Positions 18,348-28,147 of a DNA stretch of 64,000 nucleotides are shown piece after piece. How positions within the stretch are numbered: the stretch's first letter is position 1; each line of letters begins with the position of its first letter. The position numbers and the translations under genes are program-made. The notes below the pieces were generated by a model. That model saw only the letters and a program-made list of their open reading frames with translations, made no database searches and was not told the DNA's origin. The stretch comes from Vibrio palustris (GTDB lineage: Bacteria; Pseudomonadota; Gammaproteobacteria; Enterobacterales; Vibrionaceae), in the NCBI RefSeq assembly GCF_024346995.1, contig NZ_AP024888.1, forward strand, positions 124,001 through 188,000. Direction: 5' to 3'.

Positions 18348-19523
18348 TTAACGTTTGAGCGCGTTCAATGCGGTCATCGTTAGGAGTTTGGCGCCAGTTG
18401 GAATAACGGCATCGTTAAAATCAAAATGTGGGCTGTGCAACGGTTCGTCATCGTCATGACGCGCACTGCCCAAGAAGATATACGCGCCAGGGACTTCATT
18501 GAGCATGAAAGAAAAATCTTCACCACCGAAAGTGGGCGGTGTGTCGGTATCCAAAGTACCGGGTTCAAAATGCGCTTCAATGGTGTCACGCACAAACTGA
18601 GCACAGGCTGGTGTATTGATCGTGGCTGGAATAATACGTTCGTAGTCGACGCTGATCTCTGCACCATAGGTTGCCGCTACTCCAGCACAGATGCGTTTGA
18701 TCGCCGCTTCCATTTGATCTTGTATTTCTGGTTTAAATGTTCTGACGGTACCGATGATTTCAGCGGTATCAGGTATCACATTAAAGGCATTCATATCACC
18801 CGATTGGATAGCGCATAAGCTAAGCACCGCTTGATCTAGAGGGGCAATTTCACGGCCTATGATGGTGTGCAGCGTGGTAATTAAGTCCGCACTAATGCGC
18901 AGTGGATCGATGGTGAGATGTGGTGTTGCGCCGCCGTGCCCACCTAATCCTCGAATGGAAATCGAAAGGCGATCACCCGCCGCCATGGCTGGGCCATCGA
19001 GGACAGCGATTTTGCCCGCCGCCAGATAGGGCCAATTGTGTAAACCGTAGATTTCATCCATAGGAAAGCGTGTAAATAAACCATCTTTGACCATCTGGTC
19101 ACCGCCGCCACGACCTTCTTCTGCAGGTTGGAAAATTAAATAAATCGTGCCCGCAAAGTCACGATGTTTGGCTAAGTATTGAGCGACGCCGACTAAAATG
19201 GTGGTGTGTCCATCATGGCCACAGGCGTGCATGCAGCCATCAACTTGGGAAGAATAAGCGTGCTGATTTTTTTCTTGCAGGGGCAGAGCATCCATATCGG
19301 CACGTAAGCCGATACGACGACCATTATCGGGGAGGTTGCCAGTGACAGTGGCAACAATACCAGTTTGACCAATGTTATCGACAAACGGAATATCTAATTG
19401 AGTCAGCAGGCTTTTGACGCGCTGTGCCGTTTGGAACTCTTCAAAACCAAGTTCAGGGTGTTGGTGGATCTCGCGGCGTAATGCGGTCAATGAGGCGTGC
19501 TGTGTGGTAAAAAATGTGTCCAT
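18348..19523 (-). CDS. M20-family amidohydrolase (N-acyl amino acid or hippurate hydrolase type)
   Basis: A 391-residue metallohydrolase. HACGHDGHTTILVG holds metal ligands, EEGRGGGDQMVKDGLF carries the catalytic Glu region, and GGEDFSFML with SPHFDFND near the C-terminus completes the M20D pattern. Such enzymes release amino acids from N-acyl or peptide conjugates in the cytoplasm. It is the first gene of a three-gene unit with DUF3311 and the SSS symporter and is divergent from a LysR gene. The substrate is unknown. Confidence 0.9.
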   Translation of the reverse strand: MDTFFTTQHASLTALRREIHQHPELGFEEFQTAQRVKSLLTQLDIPFVDNIGQTGIVATVTGNLPDNGRRIGLRADMDALPLQEKNQHAYSSQVDGCMHACGHDGHTTILVGVAQYLAKHRDFAGTIYLIFQPAEEGRGGGDQMVKDGLFTRFPMDEIYGLHNWPYLAAGKIAVLDGPAMAAGDRLSISIRGLGGHGGATPHLTIDPLRISADLITTLHTIIGREIAPLDQAVLSLCAIQSGDMNAFNVIPDTAEIIGTVRTFKPEIQDQMEAAIKRICAGVAATYGAEISVDYERIIPATINTPACAQFVRDTIEAHFEPGTLDTDTPPTFGGEDFSFMLNEVPGAYIFLGSARHDDDEPLHSPHFDFNDAVIPTGAKLLTMTALNALKR

Positions 19524-19673
19524 ACTGACATCCTTGTAGTGCGGTTATTTTTTCTAACATAATCCGGGGCGGTATTATGTGGCAGATTTGAGTGTTACAT
19601 TCTCGAGGTTATAAGGAAAATATCAAATAGGTGTAGAACCTATACCGTTTGGGCATGGATGAAGAGAAAGATT

Positions 19674-20570
19674 ATGGAAATTCGTCAAATTCGTTACTTT
19701 ATTGCCGTGGCGCACGAATTGTCGTTATCGGCCGCGTCGCGCAAGATTCATATTGCTCAACCCGCATTAACCCGGCAGATTCAAGCATTGGAATACTCGG
19801 TGGGAGTGGAGTTATTGACACGTACCGCACGAGGGGTGGCGTTGACTAACGCAGGGAAAGTATTTTTACGCGAGACAGAAAGGCTGTTAGTGGATTTAGA
19901 AGAAGCCAAAAATAAAGCCGTGTTGACTGATCAAGGCATGATCGGTGAGTTGCGTGTCGGTACCACGATTATGCTGTTATGGGTTGCTGAGCTGAGTGTG
20001 TTGCTAAAAGCGTTTCGAGAGCGCTATCCCAAGGTCATGTTAAAATTAAATACCATGTTATCTGGCCCGCAAATGGATGCACTTCGTGATGATACGATTG
20101 ATATGGGGGTAGTGATTTTCCCCCCAGACGATCCGCAATTTGAACGTTTAACTTTATATCGTGATCATCTGGTTTTTGTGGTGCCTGATAGTTCTCCTAT
20201 TCTGGCCCATCCCCCGCGCTTACTGCGTGATTTATGTCACTATGATTTTGTGTGGTTTGATCAAGAGAATAGCCCGAATTATCACGAGCAATTAGGGAAA
20301 TATTTCTATCAGCATGGCTTTCATCCCAATATCGTTGAAACAGGGAATGACAGCATGACAATGCTGGCGATTGTCGCCTCTGGGGTTGGGTGCACCATCG
20401 TGCCACGCTCGACGGTATCAGAATCTATGGCAGGGGTGCGCATATTAGAACTCGATGACCTGCAAGCGCTTCCTCTAGATTTACAGTTAGTGTGGAAAAA
20501 AGGCACACAAAACCCCATGCTCGATAATATGATTCAACTTGCGAAACATTTACAGCTCGGGCAATCTTAG
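19674..20570 (+). CDS. LysR-family regulator, divergent from the amidohydrolase operon
   Basis: A 298-residue LysR protein starting MEIRQIRYFIAVAHELSLSAASRKIHIAQPALTRQI, with an effector-binding domain behind it. The ATG at 19674 has GAGAAAG upstream. A start five codons earlier (19659) is possible. The 150-base spacer shared with the M20 gene is the natural place for its operator, so control of M20-DUF3311-SSS is likely. The gene downstream, a binding protein, may be a second target. Confidence 0.88.
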   Translation: MEIRQIRYFIAVAHELSLSAASRKIHIAQPALTRQIQALEYSVGVELLTRTARGVALTNAGKVFLRETERLLVDLEEAKNKAVLTDQGMIGELRVGTTIMLLWVAELSVLLKAFRERYPKVMLKLNTMLSGPQMDALRDDTIDMGVVIFPPDDPQFERLTLYRDHLVFVVPDSSPILAHPPRLLRDLCHYDFVWFDQENSPNYHEQLGKYFYQHGFHPNIVETGNDSMTMLAIVASGVGCTIVPRSTVSESMAGVRILELDDLQALPLDLQLVWKKGTQNPMLDNMIQLAKHLQLGQS

Positions 20571-20620
20571 GCGTCAAAAAATAATAACCTATTGTCTATT
20601 AACATAATAAAGGAATTACT

Positions 20621-22255
20621 ATGTTGTATTCTCGCGCGCCTATCGTGCAAGTGGCCACCCGTTTAAGCTTACTATCTGTGGCTATTGCGCCTGTCGCTCA
20701 TGCGGCTAACGTACCGGATGATGTTACTTTAGCCGCACAACAACAGTTAGTGCGTGGCAACTACGATGAACCACCAAGTGTCGACCCTGCTTATTCATCA
20801 ACCGGCTCCAGTTCAAGTGTGGTGCAAGACATGTTTGAAGGGTTAGTGACGCAAGATGCGCAAGGTAATCCGATTCCAGCACTGGCCACAAGTTGGGATG
20901 TGAATCAGGACGGCACACGTTATGTGTTTCATTTAAGGAAAGATATTCACTGGTCAAACGGTCAGCCTATTGTTGCCAGCGATTTTGTGTATGCCTATCA
21001 ACGTTTGGTCGCTCCAAAAACTGCAGCACCATATGCTTGGTATTACGCCGCGGCCCATGTGAAAAATGCTCAAGCTATTATCGATGGTAAAAAACCTGCT
21101 GCTCAATTGGGAGTAAAAGCCTTAGATGATAAGACGCTTGCGATTACGTTAGATCAGCCTTTACCATACTTTATTTCGATGCTTGTACATGAGTCGTTTT
21201 TTCCAGTGCCAAAAGCCGTTGTAAAACAATATGGTGATAAATGGACGACACCAAAACATATCGTAACCAGCTCTGCTTTTACACTTACGCAGCATATTGT
21301 CAATGAACGTATTGTGGTCAAGCGCAACCCCTATTATTGGAATAATAAGAAGACAGTATTAAATCGCGTTACCTATTTAGCGCTCTCCGATACGAACGCT
21401 GAATATAATCGTTTCAAGACGGGTGAGATTAGCATTACCGGACATGTACCGACAGAAAGTATTGATAAAATTCGGAAAAATGCACCGAAAACACTTATCA
21501 TTTCGCCCAAAATTGCCGAGTATTATTACAGCTTTAATACCACTAAAGCGCCATTTAATGATGCAAAAGTACGTAAAGCGTTTAGCTACGCCATTAACCG
21601 ACAGGTGATTGCCCAAGGTATTTTACACCTTGATTATATTCCAGCCTATAGTTTTGTCCCGCCAGCTACCGCAGGATACCGCCTACCGACGTTGGAATGG
21701 AGCCAGCTAACACAAGCCGAGCGTATTAAAAAAGCGCAAGCATGGCTGAAAGAAGCCGGTTACGATAAACAGCATCCTTTAACTGTGACGTTTGATTATC
21801 CAACGGATAATAAAGTGCGTAAAATCGCGATAGCGGTTGCCTCAATGTTGCAAAAAAACTTAGGTGTGAAAGTCAACTTACGTAATCAAGACATCAAAAC
21901 CTTCTTACAAAAAGTGCATCAACACGACCTTTCTATGGCAAGTTTTCAATGGGGTGGGGATTACAACGAGGCGTCTACGTTTTTAGATCTCTTCTCGACG
22001 CAAGGATATAACCCTGGACAGTGGAGTAATGCAAAATATGACGCATTCATGGAACAAGCTAAACACAGTTTGAATGCTAAAACCCGTTTGTCACTGTACC
22101 ACCAAGCGGAGCAAATTCTTGCCAAAGAAATGCCTGTGATGCCGATTTATTTTGAAACAAAAGCGGTACTTAAACAAACTAATGTGGGTGGGTATACGAC
22201 CGAAAATCCGAGCCATATTCGTTATTCTCGGGATATGTATATCACCAAACCTTAG
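20621..22255 (+). CDS. OppA-type peptide-binding protein (orphan ABC substrate-binding protein)
   Basis: A 544-residue periplasmic solute-binding protein of the SBP_bac_5 family. It has a signal peptide ending AHA-ANV (residues about 1-28), then DEPPSVDPAYSSTGSSSSVVQDMFEGL and VFHLRKDIHWSNGQPIVASDFVYAYQRL, close to OppA/MppA. No ABC permease or ATPase gene lies next to it, so it must use components encoded elsewhere or act alone. It follows the LysR gene on the same strand by 50 bases. Confidence 0.9.
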   Translation: MLYSRAPIVQVATRLSLLSVAIAPVAHAANVPDDVTLAAQQQLVRGNYDEPPSVDPAYSSTGSSSSVVQDMFEGLVTQDAQGNPIPALATSWDVNQDGTRYVFHLRKDIHWSNGQPIVASDFVYAYQRLVAPKTAAPYAWYYAAAHVKNAQAIIDGKKPAAQLGVKALDDKTLAITLDQPLPYFISMLVHESFFPVPKAVVKQYGDKWTTPKHIVTSSAFTLTQHIVNERIVVKRNPYYWNNKKTVLNRVTYLALSDTNAEYNRFKTGEISITGHVPTESIDKIRKNAPKTLIISPKIAEYYYSFNTTKAPFNDAKVRKAFSYAINRQVIAQGILHLDYIPAYSFVPPATAGYRLPTLEWSQLTQAERIKKAQAWLKEAGYDKQHPLTVTFDYPTDNKVRKIAIAVASMLQKNLGVKVNLRNQDIKTFLQKVHQHDLSMASFQWGGDYNEASTFLDLFSTQGYNPGQWSNAKYDAFMEQAKHSLNAKTRLSLYHQAEQILAKEMPVMPIYFETKAVLKQTNVGGYTTENPSHIRYSRDMYITKP

Positions 22256-22260
22256 TGACC

Positions 22261-22295
22261 AATAATAAAGCCAGCGTGATGCTGGCTTTATTATT
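22261..22295. terminator. Bidirectional terminator between the binding protein and a LysR gene
   Basis: Perfect stem AATAATAAAGCCAGC/GCTGGCTTTATTATT with a five-base loop, between two convergent genes. Confidence 0.9.
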
Positions 22296-22329
22296 AAGGT
22301 GGCCATATTTGTGGTTGAGGTTAGCGAGA

Positions 22330-23244
22330 TTAGGTGGTTGATGTCACTTGGCTAAGCACCCAACGAATGAAGGTATCGCTGCCTTTGCGGTTTGCGTTGT
22401 CACTATAGGCGAGAAAAAAAGCATTGTTATGGCATTCAATCGGTGGTGTTAGAGCGATCAGTTGTCCTTCGTCGAGCAGGCTTTGTACATGCCAATCCCA
22501 AGCTAAGGCAATACCGGCATCATTTAGCGCCGCTTGAATAATCGAAATTTGATCGTCCATTAGCATGATGTTGGCCGGGTTTTGATATTCAATGCCGGCG
22601 TGATAAGCCCAAGATGTCCAATCTTCCCAAAACTCCAAAGCTTTTCTTAATCCTAATAAGGGTTGCTGCCATAAGGTATTGAGATCTTGACACTCTGGAC
22701 GTTTCTCTAAAAAGCTTGGGCTGCACACCAATAACATACGTTCTTTAAATAAGAGATAATGATTTTGATGAACGGCTTCTATAGGCGCGTAGTAGAACGA
22801 AATATCAGATGTTGATAATGGCTGCTCATGGATTTGACTGTCATTATTGATGGCAATATTGATCACAATATCATCATGGCTTGAGCGGAAATCATCCAAG
22901 CGAGGTAATAGCCAGAAATGAGAAAAACAGCCTCCCACTTCTAACTGTAATGACGTCGGACGTTGCTTATTTTGTTGTTGGTGGCCGGCGTCAGATAAAA
23001 TGGTCAATGCGTGTGACACTTGTTCTAAGTATTCATAACCAGCTGTGGTCAGCTCTAATCCTTGTTGTTTTCTTTCAAACAAGCGCGTGTTCAAAAAACT
23101 TTCTAACTGTTTGATTTGCTTGGCAACAGCTGTTGGTGTGACACAGCGCTCTTCAGCAGCGCGAGTGAAGGTGCCTAACCGTGCTGACGCTTCAAAAAGT
23201 ATTAACCCACTTAATGATGGAATGGTTCTATTGAGTATTGGCAT
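22330..23244 (-). CDS. LysR-family regulator (GcvA-like), divergent from the hydrolase/BCCT operon
   Basis: A 304-residue LysR protein. The start PSLSGLILFEASARLGTFTRAAEERCVTPTAVAKQIKQLE resembles the GcvA branch, and the C-terminal half holds LLGLRKALEFWEDWTSWA and ALNDAGIALAWDWHV. It is divergent from the CocE/NonD-BCCT operon across about 105 bases and is its likely regulator. Confidence 0.87.
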   Translation of the reverse strand: MPILNRTIPSLSGLILFEASARLGTFTRAAEERCVTPTAVAKQIKQLESFLNTRLFERKQQGLELTTAGYEYLEQVSHALTILSDAGHQQQNKQRPTSLQLEVGGCFSHFWLLPRLDDFRSSHDDIVINIAINNDSQIHEQPLSTSDISFYYAPIEAVHQNHYLLFKERMLLVCSPSFLEKRPECQDLNTLWQQPLLGLRKALEFWEDWTSWAYHAGIEYQNPANIMLMDDQISIIQAALNDAGIALAWDWHVQSLLDEGQLIALTPPIECHNNAFFLAYSDNANRKGSDTFIRWVLSQVTSTT

Positions 23245-23349
23245 GCTCTTCCTTGAACTTTTAGTTCAAGGGATACTAACAAAATAGAATTTTACTTACA
23301 AACCTTGCTCCCTAATATAGAACGCATCTTTTCTATTAAAGGGACCCTT

Positions 23350-25347
23350 ATGATGAATGATATCGTCGAAATCCATCACGCAATGCTACCGTTGCCAGAT
23401 GGCACACAGCTCGCGTATCGGGCTTGGATGCCTAAGGACGCATCAAGTGAACCCGTCCCCGCTATTTTAGAATTCTTACCCTATCGTAAAAATGATGGCA
23501 CGATTGTACGTGATGAAATTACCATGCCAGAAACGGCAGCACATGGTTATGCGTGTATTCGTGTTGATTTACGTGGCTGTGGTGAATCAGATGGTCATAT
23601 GAGTGACGAATATACCGCGCAAGAGCTGCAAGATGGCCAAGACGTTCTTGCATGGATTGCCACACAACCTTGGTGTGATGGCAATGTGGGAATGGTCGGC
23701 ATATCTTGGGGAGGGTTTAACTCCCTACAAATTGCAGCATTAAACCCGCCAGAACTTAAAGCGATTATTACCCAATGTTCTACGGATGACCGGTACCGTG
23801 ATGATGTGCACTACATGGGAGGATGCCTACTCAATGACAACTTAGACTGGGCCTCTTTTTTTTGGGCATATGCGCAGGGCAGAGCACCCGATAAAGCATT
23901 AGTGGGAGAGAATTGGAAGGACCAATGGCTTGAGCGCCTCGAACGCATGCCATTATTGGCGAAACCGTGGTTGACCGAACAACTGCGCAACGAGTATTGG
24001 CAACACGCTTCAGTGTGCGAAGACTACTCAGCGATCAAAGTCCCAGTGTATGCCATGAGTGGGTGGGCCGATAACTATCGCGATACCGTATTTAGTCTAT
24101 TGAAAAACTTATCTGTGCCTTGTCGAGGGCTCGTTGGGCCATGGGCACATAAGTACCCGAACATTGCTTATCCTAATCCTAAAATGGACTACGTAAAAGA
24201 ATCGGTACGCTGGTGGGATCGTTGGTTAAAAGGGATTGAAAATGGTCTCGAAGATGAACCGGCCTTAAGTTATTACTTGCAAGACAGCGTGCGTGCGCAA
24301 ACCGATTATGCACACCGTCCTGGTCAGTGGATCAGTGAGCCCTGTTGGCCTTCTCCAAATACCTGTTCTCAGCGTTATTTCTTGAATGAAAAGCAGTTGT
24401 CTGCAACGGCCAACCCGGCTGCGCCACTATTGTCGGTGAGTTCGCCTCAGACTACGGGGCTCAATGGCGGGCGATTATGTGTGGGAATTCGTCAAGATAT
24501 GGAGCAGCCAGCAGATCAACGCGCCGATGATGCAGGCTCGCTAACATTCGATACGTTACCGTTAACTGAAGATCTCGCATTAGCCGGTCAGGTGGTCGCG
24601 ACGCTGTCACTTCGCAGTGATAAGCCGACCGCGCAAGTGGCTGTACGAGTATGCGATGTTCATCCTGATGGCTCATCGACACGTATTAGTGTCGGGGTGC
24701 TCAATCTTAACCATAGTGATAATCACGCCACATTTACTCAACTTGACCCAGATACTTGGTATTCCGTCGAGGTGGCGCTCAAGCATGTTGCTTATAAAGT
24801 GCCGCAAGGTCATCGGTTGCGTATTTCCATATCGACGGCTTATTGGCCTTTAATCTGGCCATCGGCTGATCACGCGACACTGACGCTTAACCCAGCTAAA
24901 AGCATGATTGAAGTCCCTTACCGAGAGACATGGGAAACAGAATTTGAACCGCCCGTCTATGACAAACCAGTGAGCTATGACGGTGAAAGTTTACGTGCTT
25001 ATGATAGCCAACGCATGGTCCACCATGATTATAAAACCGGGCTGGTCTGTTTAGAAACTCGTGATGATTTTGGACGACAACATTTTAACTCTTGTCAGAC
25101 TGAGATTGATATGCGGATGAAGCAGTTTCAAACCATTCACCCTGACGATCCTTTGAGTGCAGAATCAGAACTGTTCTATGAACTTGATATGGGACGTGAC
25201 GGCTGGTGGACAGGACTCACGGCTCATTATCATATGCACTGTGATTATGATTACTTCTACATCACGGCGCGGTGGCAAGCATTGGAAGGCGAGCAGGTTA
25301 TTTTTGAAAAAGAGTTCAAGGAGACCATTGAACGAACGGGTGTTTAA
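23350..25347 (+). CDS. CocE/NonD-family alpha/beta hydrolase
   Basis: A 665-residue protein of the Xaa-Pro dipeptidyl-peptidase/cocaine esterase family. The N-terminal alpha/beta domain holds LEFLPYRKNDGT, VDLRGCGESDG and the nucleophile elbow GISWGGF. A catalytic Asp (WADNYRD) and His (GPWAHKYPN) follow. The C-terminal jelly-roll domain shows PTAQVAVRVCDVHPDGSS and PQGHRLRISISTAYWP. Known members cleave esters, amides or dipeptides. I chose the ATG at 23350, after AAGGGA. It forms an operon with a BCCT transporter, suggesting an imported quaternary-amine-type substrate (inference). Confidence 0.9.
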   Translation: MMNDIVEIHHAMLPLPDGTQLAYRAWMPKDASSEPVPAILEFLPYRKNDGTIVRDEITMPETAAHGYACIRVDLRGCGESDGHMSDEYTAQELQDGQDVLAWIATQPWCDGNVGMVGISWGGFNSLQIAALNPPELKAIITQCSTDDRYRDDVHYMGGCLLNDNLDWASFFWAYAQGRAPDKALVGENWKDQWLERLERMPLLAKPWLTEQLRNEYWQHASVCEDYSAIKVPVYAMSGWADNYRDTVFSLLKNLSVPCRGLVGPWAHKYPNIAYPNPKMDYVKESVRWWDRWLKGIENGLEDEPALSYYLQDSVRAQTDYAHRPGQWISEPCWPSPNTCSQRYFLNEKQLSATANPAAPLLSVSSPQTTGLNGGRLCVGIRQDMEQPADQRADDAGSLTFDTLPLTEDLALAGQVVATLSLRSDKPTAQVAVRVCDVHPDGSSTRISVGVLNLNHSDNHATFTQLDPDTWYSVEVALKHVAYKVPQGHRLRISISTAYWPLIWPSADHATLTLNPAKSMIEVPYRETWETEFEPPVYDKPVSYDGESLRAYDSQRMVHHDYKTGLVCLETRDDFGRQHFNSCQTEIDMRMKQFQTIHPDDPLSAESELFYELDMGRDGWWTGLTAHYHMHCDYDYFYITARWQALEGEQVIFEKEFKETIERTGV

Positions 25348-25367
25348 TTAAATAAAGGAATATTGAT

Positions 25368-26912
25368 ATGTTTAAAACGATTCGACCGCTAGTTTTTTTC
25401 CCGACTTTTCTGATTTTGATTAGCGCTTTAGTGTTTAGTTTGGTTGATCTAAAACTGTTTTTACATGCGATGAGCGTTGCTAATAGCTTTGTTCTTACGC
25501 ACTTTTCTTGGTTGTTTAGTCTCGGCAGTTTTTATTTGCTAGGTCTTGTATGTGTGACCTATGGCTCGAAACTCGGCAAGGTTAAGATTGGCGGAGAGCA
25601 GGCTACCCCGCGGGTTAATAAAGTTCGCTGGTTTATGATTGTGTTGTGTACGACCTTGGCTGTCGGGGTATTATTTTGGACTACAGCGGAGCCTCTCTAT
25701 CATTTACATACCCCACCAGAGAGCTTACACATCCAGCCAAATAGTCCAGATGCCGTACTGTTTTCTTTTGCGGCGATGTTTTTGCACTGGGGCCCGACAC
25801 CTTATGCCATCTATGCGATACCAGCACTGATTTTTGCCCTGGCTTTTTATAACTTAAAAATGCCTTATTCGATCAGTAGTTCGTTAAAGCCGGTATTTGG
25901 TCGTTGGGTTACGGGTAAAAAGGGCGATGTTATTGATGCTCTGGCGTTATATTCACTCGTTGTCGGCATGGCGTCCTCATTAGGGACTGGCGCGCTGACT
26001 TTGGTTGGGGGAATTAGTCAATTTATTCCTATGGAGAGAACACCGTTGACGCTTGGACTGGTGATTTTGGCCATTGTGGCGGTGTTTGTATTCTCTGCCA
26101 CACGCGGATTAATTAAAGGGATTGCGCGTCTATCGATGGTCAACTTTTGGTTGCTGCTTGTATTGCTAGTGTTTGTCTTAGTCGTAGGGCCGACCCAATA
26201 TATTCTTGGCATTGGTGTTGAAGGATTGGGTGCGTATTTAGAGAATTTCTTGCGGTTAAGTTTGTTTACGGGGCAAGCGGCGGCGGATCCTTGGCCGCAG
26301 TCATGGAGCGTATTCTATTGGGCTGTTTGGTTTGCATGGGCGCCGATTACAGCCATGTTCTTAGGTAAAATAGCGCGCGGCTATACCGTAAGAGAGTTTA
26401 TCTTAATGAATGTGGTTTATCCGAGTGCTTTCATTCTATTTTGGATCTCAGTTTTTGCTGGAACTGCAATCTATATGGACCAAACGACTCAAGGTGGGTT
26501 GTACGCGATTCTGAATGCGAGTGGTATTGAGCAATTGCTGTATCATATTTTTGGTGAGTTACCTTTCGGGTTGTTAACCTCTTTTATTTTAGTATTTATT
26601 GCTTTTGTTTCTTATGTAACGGCTGCTGACTCGAGTACGGATGCGATTGGTGATCTATGTATGAAAGATTTTAATGCTGATTCTCTAGAGAGTAATGGAG
26701 TGGGAATTAAAGTGCTGTGGGGTTGTATTATCGGTTTAGTGGCCTGGGTTATGGTCAGTACCGTGGGAATACAAGGTGTGAAATCACTCTCTAACTTAGG
26801 TGGTTTACCCGCAACCCTCATCATTTTATGTTGTACGGCAACATTGGTGAAATGGATCAAACAGCCAAGTTTACTAGTGATGAAGCCGCTGACAGGAGAA
26901 GAGAAATCGTGA
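25368..26912 (+). CDS. BCCT-family transporter
   Basis: A 514-residue betaine/carnitine/choline-type transporter with twelve hydrophobic segments. FWTTAEPLYHL replaces the usual W-G-AEP form, and SVFYWAVWFAWAPITAMFLGKIARGYTVREF is the family signature around helix 8. VTAADSSTDAIG marks the later conserved helix. It lacks the long charged C-terminal tail of osmosensing members, so nutrient uptake is more likely than osmoprotection. It follows the hydrolase by 20 bases with AAAGGA before the ATG. Confidence 0.9.
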   Translation: MFKTIRPLVFFPTFLILISALVFSLVDLKLFLHAMSVANSFVLTHFSWLFSLGSFYLLGLVCVTYGSKLGKVKIGGEQATPRVNKVRWFMIVLCTTLAVGVLFWTTAEPLYHLHTPPESLHIQPNSPDAVLFSFAAMFLHWGPTPYAIYAIPALIFALAFYNLKMPYSISSSLKPVFGRWVTGKKGDVIDALALYSLVVGMASSLGTGALTLVGGISQFIPMERTPLTLGLVILAIVAVFVFSATRGLIKGIARLSMVNFWLLLVLLVFVLVVGPTQYILGIGVEGLGAYLENFLRLSLFTGQAAADPWPQSWSVFYWAVWFAWAPITAMFLGKIARGYTVREFILMNVVYPSAFILFWISVFAGTAIYMDQTTQGGLYAILNASGIEQLLYHIFGELPFGLLTSFILVFIAFVSYVTAADSSTDAIGDLCMKDFNADSLESNGVGIKVLWGCIIGLVAWVMVSTVGIQGVKSLSNLGGLPATLIILCCTATLVKWIKQPSLLVMKPLTGEEKS

Positions 26913-27026
26913 GAGTTATATGATGAATAAACCATAACGTATCACGCTATTGTCTGATGCATATTCATGACCAAGCGTCATGAGTTCATTAATGATGAGG
27001 TATTATTCGTCTTATTGACGTTGTAT

Positions 27027-27064
27027 AAAGCGTTGCTGAGCGGTTGTTCAGCAACGCTTTTTAT
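27027..27064 (+). terminator. Hairpin terminator after the BCCT gene
   Basis: Stem AAAGCGTTGCTGA/TCAGCAACGCTTT with an eight-base loop, followed by TTATT. It lies about 115 bases behind the BCCT stop codon; the stretch between holds no gene. Confidence 0.8.
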
Positions 27065-27134
27065 TGAGTTATATTTGGATTTTAGTGATAGTCGCGCCGT
27101 GCTTTTGTGGTTAATAAATCATCACATCTGTATT

Positions 27135-27186
27135 TACTTTGATTATCAAGTAATCTAGAGTTGTATATTATTTGATAATCAAAGTA
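27135..27186. promoter_or_regulatory. Twin palindromic operator upstream of the metal exporter (probable MarR site)
   Basis: TACTTTGATTATCAA at 27135-27149 and its exact reverse complement TTGATAATCAAAGTA at 27172-27186 face each other. Each also contains a small palindrome (TTGATNATCAA), the form typical of MarR-family sites. The second copy ends eight bases before the start codon of the exporter. The MarR protein encoded in the same operon is the obvious ligand (inference). Confidence 0.65.
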
Positions 27187-27193
27187 TTTAACG

Positions 27194-28138
27194 ATGAAGA
27201 TACCTGACTGTAAAAAATTAGAGACGTTTTCATATTTTGACGCCGAGAACGAAAAAAAGACGCGGTATGTATTGGCGTTGACCTTTGTCACTATGGTGCT
27301 AGAGATTGGCGCGGGGAGCATTTATGGTTCCATGGCATTACTCGCCGATGGTTGGCATATGGGGATTCATGCCGCCGCTTTTTGTATTACCTTATTTACT
27401 TACCGTTATGCGCGTAAGCACAAAAACAGTGGCGAGTATTCTTACGGTACGGGAAAAGTTGGCGTTTTGGGTGGTTACACCAGTGCCCTCATTTTAGGTA
27501 TTGTGGCATTGGGGATGGCCTTAGAATCTGTCGATCGTTTTGTAAATCCGGTCGCGATTGAGTTCAATGAAGCCATTACAGTGGCGGTCATCGGCTTGAT
27601 AGTCAATGCTCTGAGTATGGTATTGCTGCAAGACCATAGTCACCATCACCATGGTCATGAACATCATGAACATCATGAACACGATGAGCATAACAATCAT
27701 CAACCTCATCAACATGGTCATCACGATCATAATTTAAAAGCGGCGTATATCCACGTGCTTACCGATGCACTCACGTCCGTATTAGCGATTGGCGCATTAA
27801 TCATGGGTAAATACGTAGGGTGGATTTGGCTTGACCCTATGATGGGAGTGATCGGGAGTATTGTGATTAGTAAATGGGCGTGGGGATTAATGAAGCAAAC
27901 CGCACCTGTACTCCTCGATAAAGCGATTGACCCTCAATACGAAATGAAATTAGTCGCCAAGTTAGAAGCCGAAGAGGTCACAATTCAAGACATGCATATC
28001 TGGAAAGTGAGTGCGGATCATTTCTGTGCGACCCTAACTTTACACGATGCGCAAGCTCGCACGCCAGCGTACTTTAAGCAATGTTTACAAGAGTTTGATA
28101 CAATCGAACACCTTGTGATAGAAGTGAATCCTAATTAG
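27194..28138 (+). CDS. dmeF: Cation diffusion facilitator (CDF) metal exporter, DmeF type
   Basis: A 314-residue CDF protein with six membrane helices. Metal-site motifs are LLADGWHMG in helix 2 and HVLTDALTS in helix 5 (HxxxD type). A His-rich loop (residues about 151-180, rich in HH, HEHH and HGHHDH) joins helices 4 and 5. This arrangement and the CGAxxxHxG-like AGSIYGSMALLADGWH fit the DmeF branch that exports Co2+ or Ni2+. It is the first gene of a two-gene unit with marR. Confidence 0.88.
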   Translation: MKIPDCKKLETFSYFDAENEKKTRYVLALTFVTMVLEIGAGSIYGSMALLADGWHMGIHAAAFCITLFTYRYARKHKNSGEYSYGTGKVGVLGGYTSALILGIVALGMALESVDRFVNPVAIEFNEAITVAVIGLIVNALSMVLLQDHSHHHHGHEHHEHHEHDEHNNHQPHQHGHHDHNLKAAYIHVLTDALTSVLAIGALIMGKYVGWIWLDPMMGVIGSIVISKWAWGLMKQTAPVLLDKAIDPQYEMKLVAKLEAEEVTIQDMHIWKVSADHFCATLTLHDAQARTPAYFKQCLQEFDTIEHLVIEVNPN

Positions 28139-28147
28139 GAGATGAGC

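Noticed and set aside
26967..27158. A 63-codon open frame between the BCCT and dmeF genes
   Set aside because: It runs through the terminator hairpin and the twin operator, so it is not a gene.
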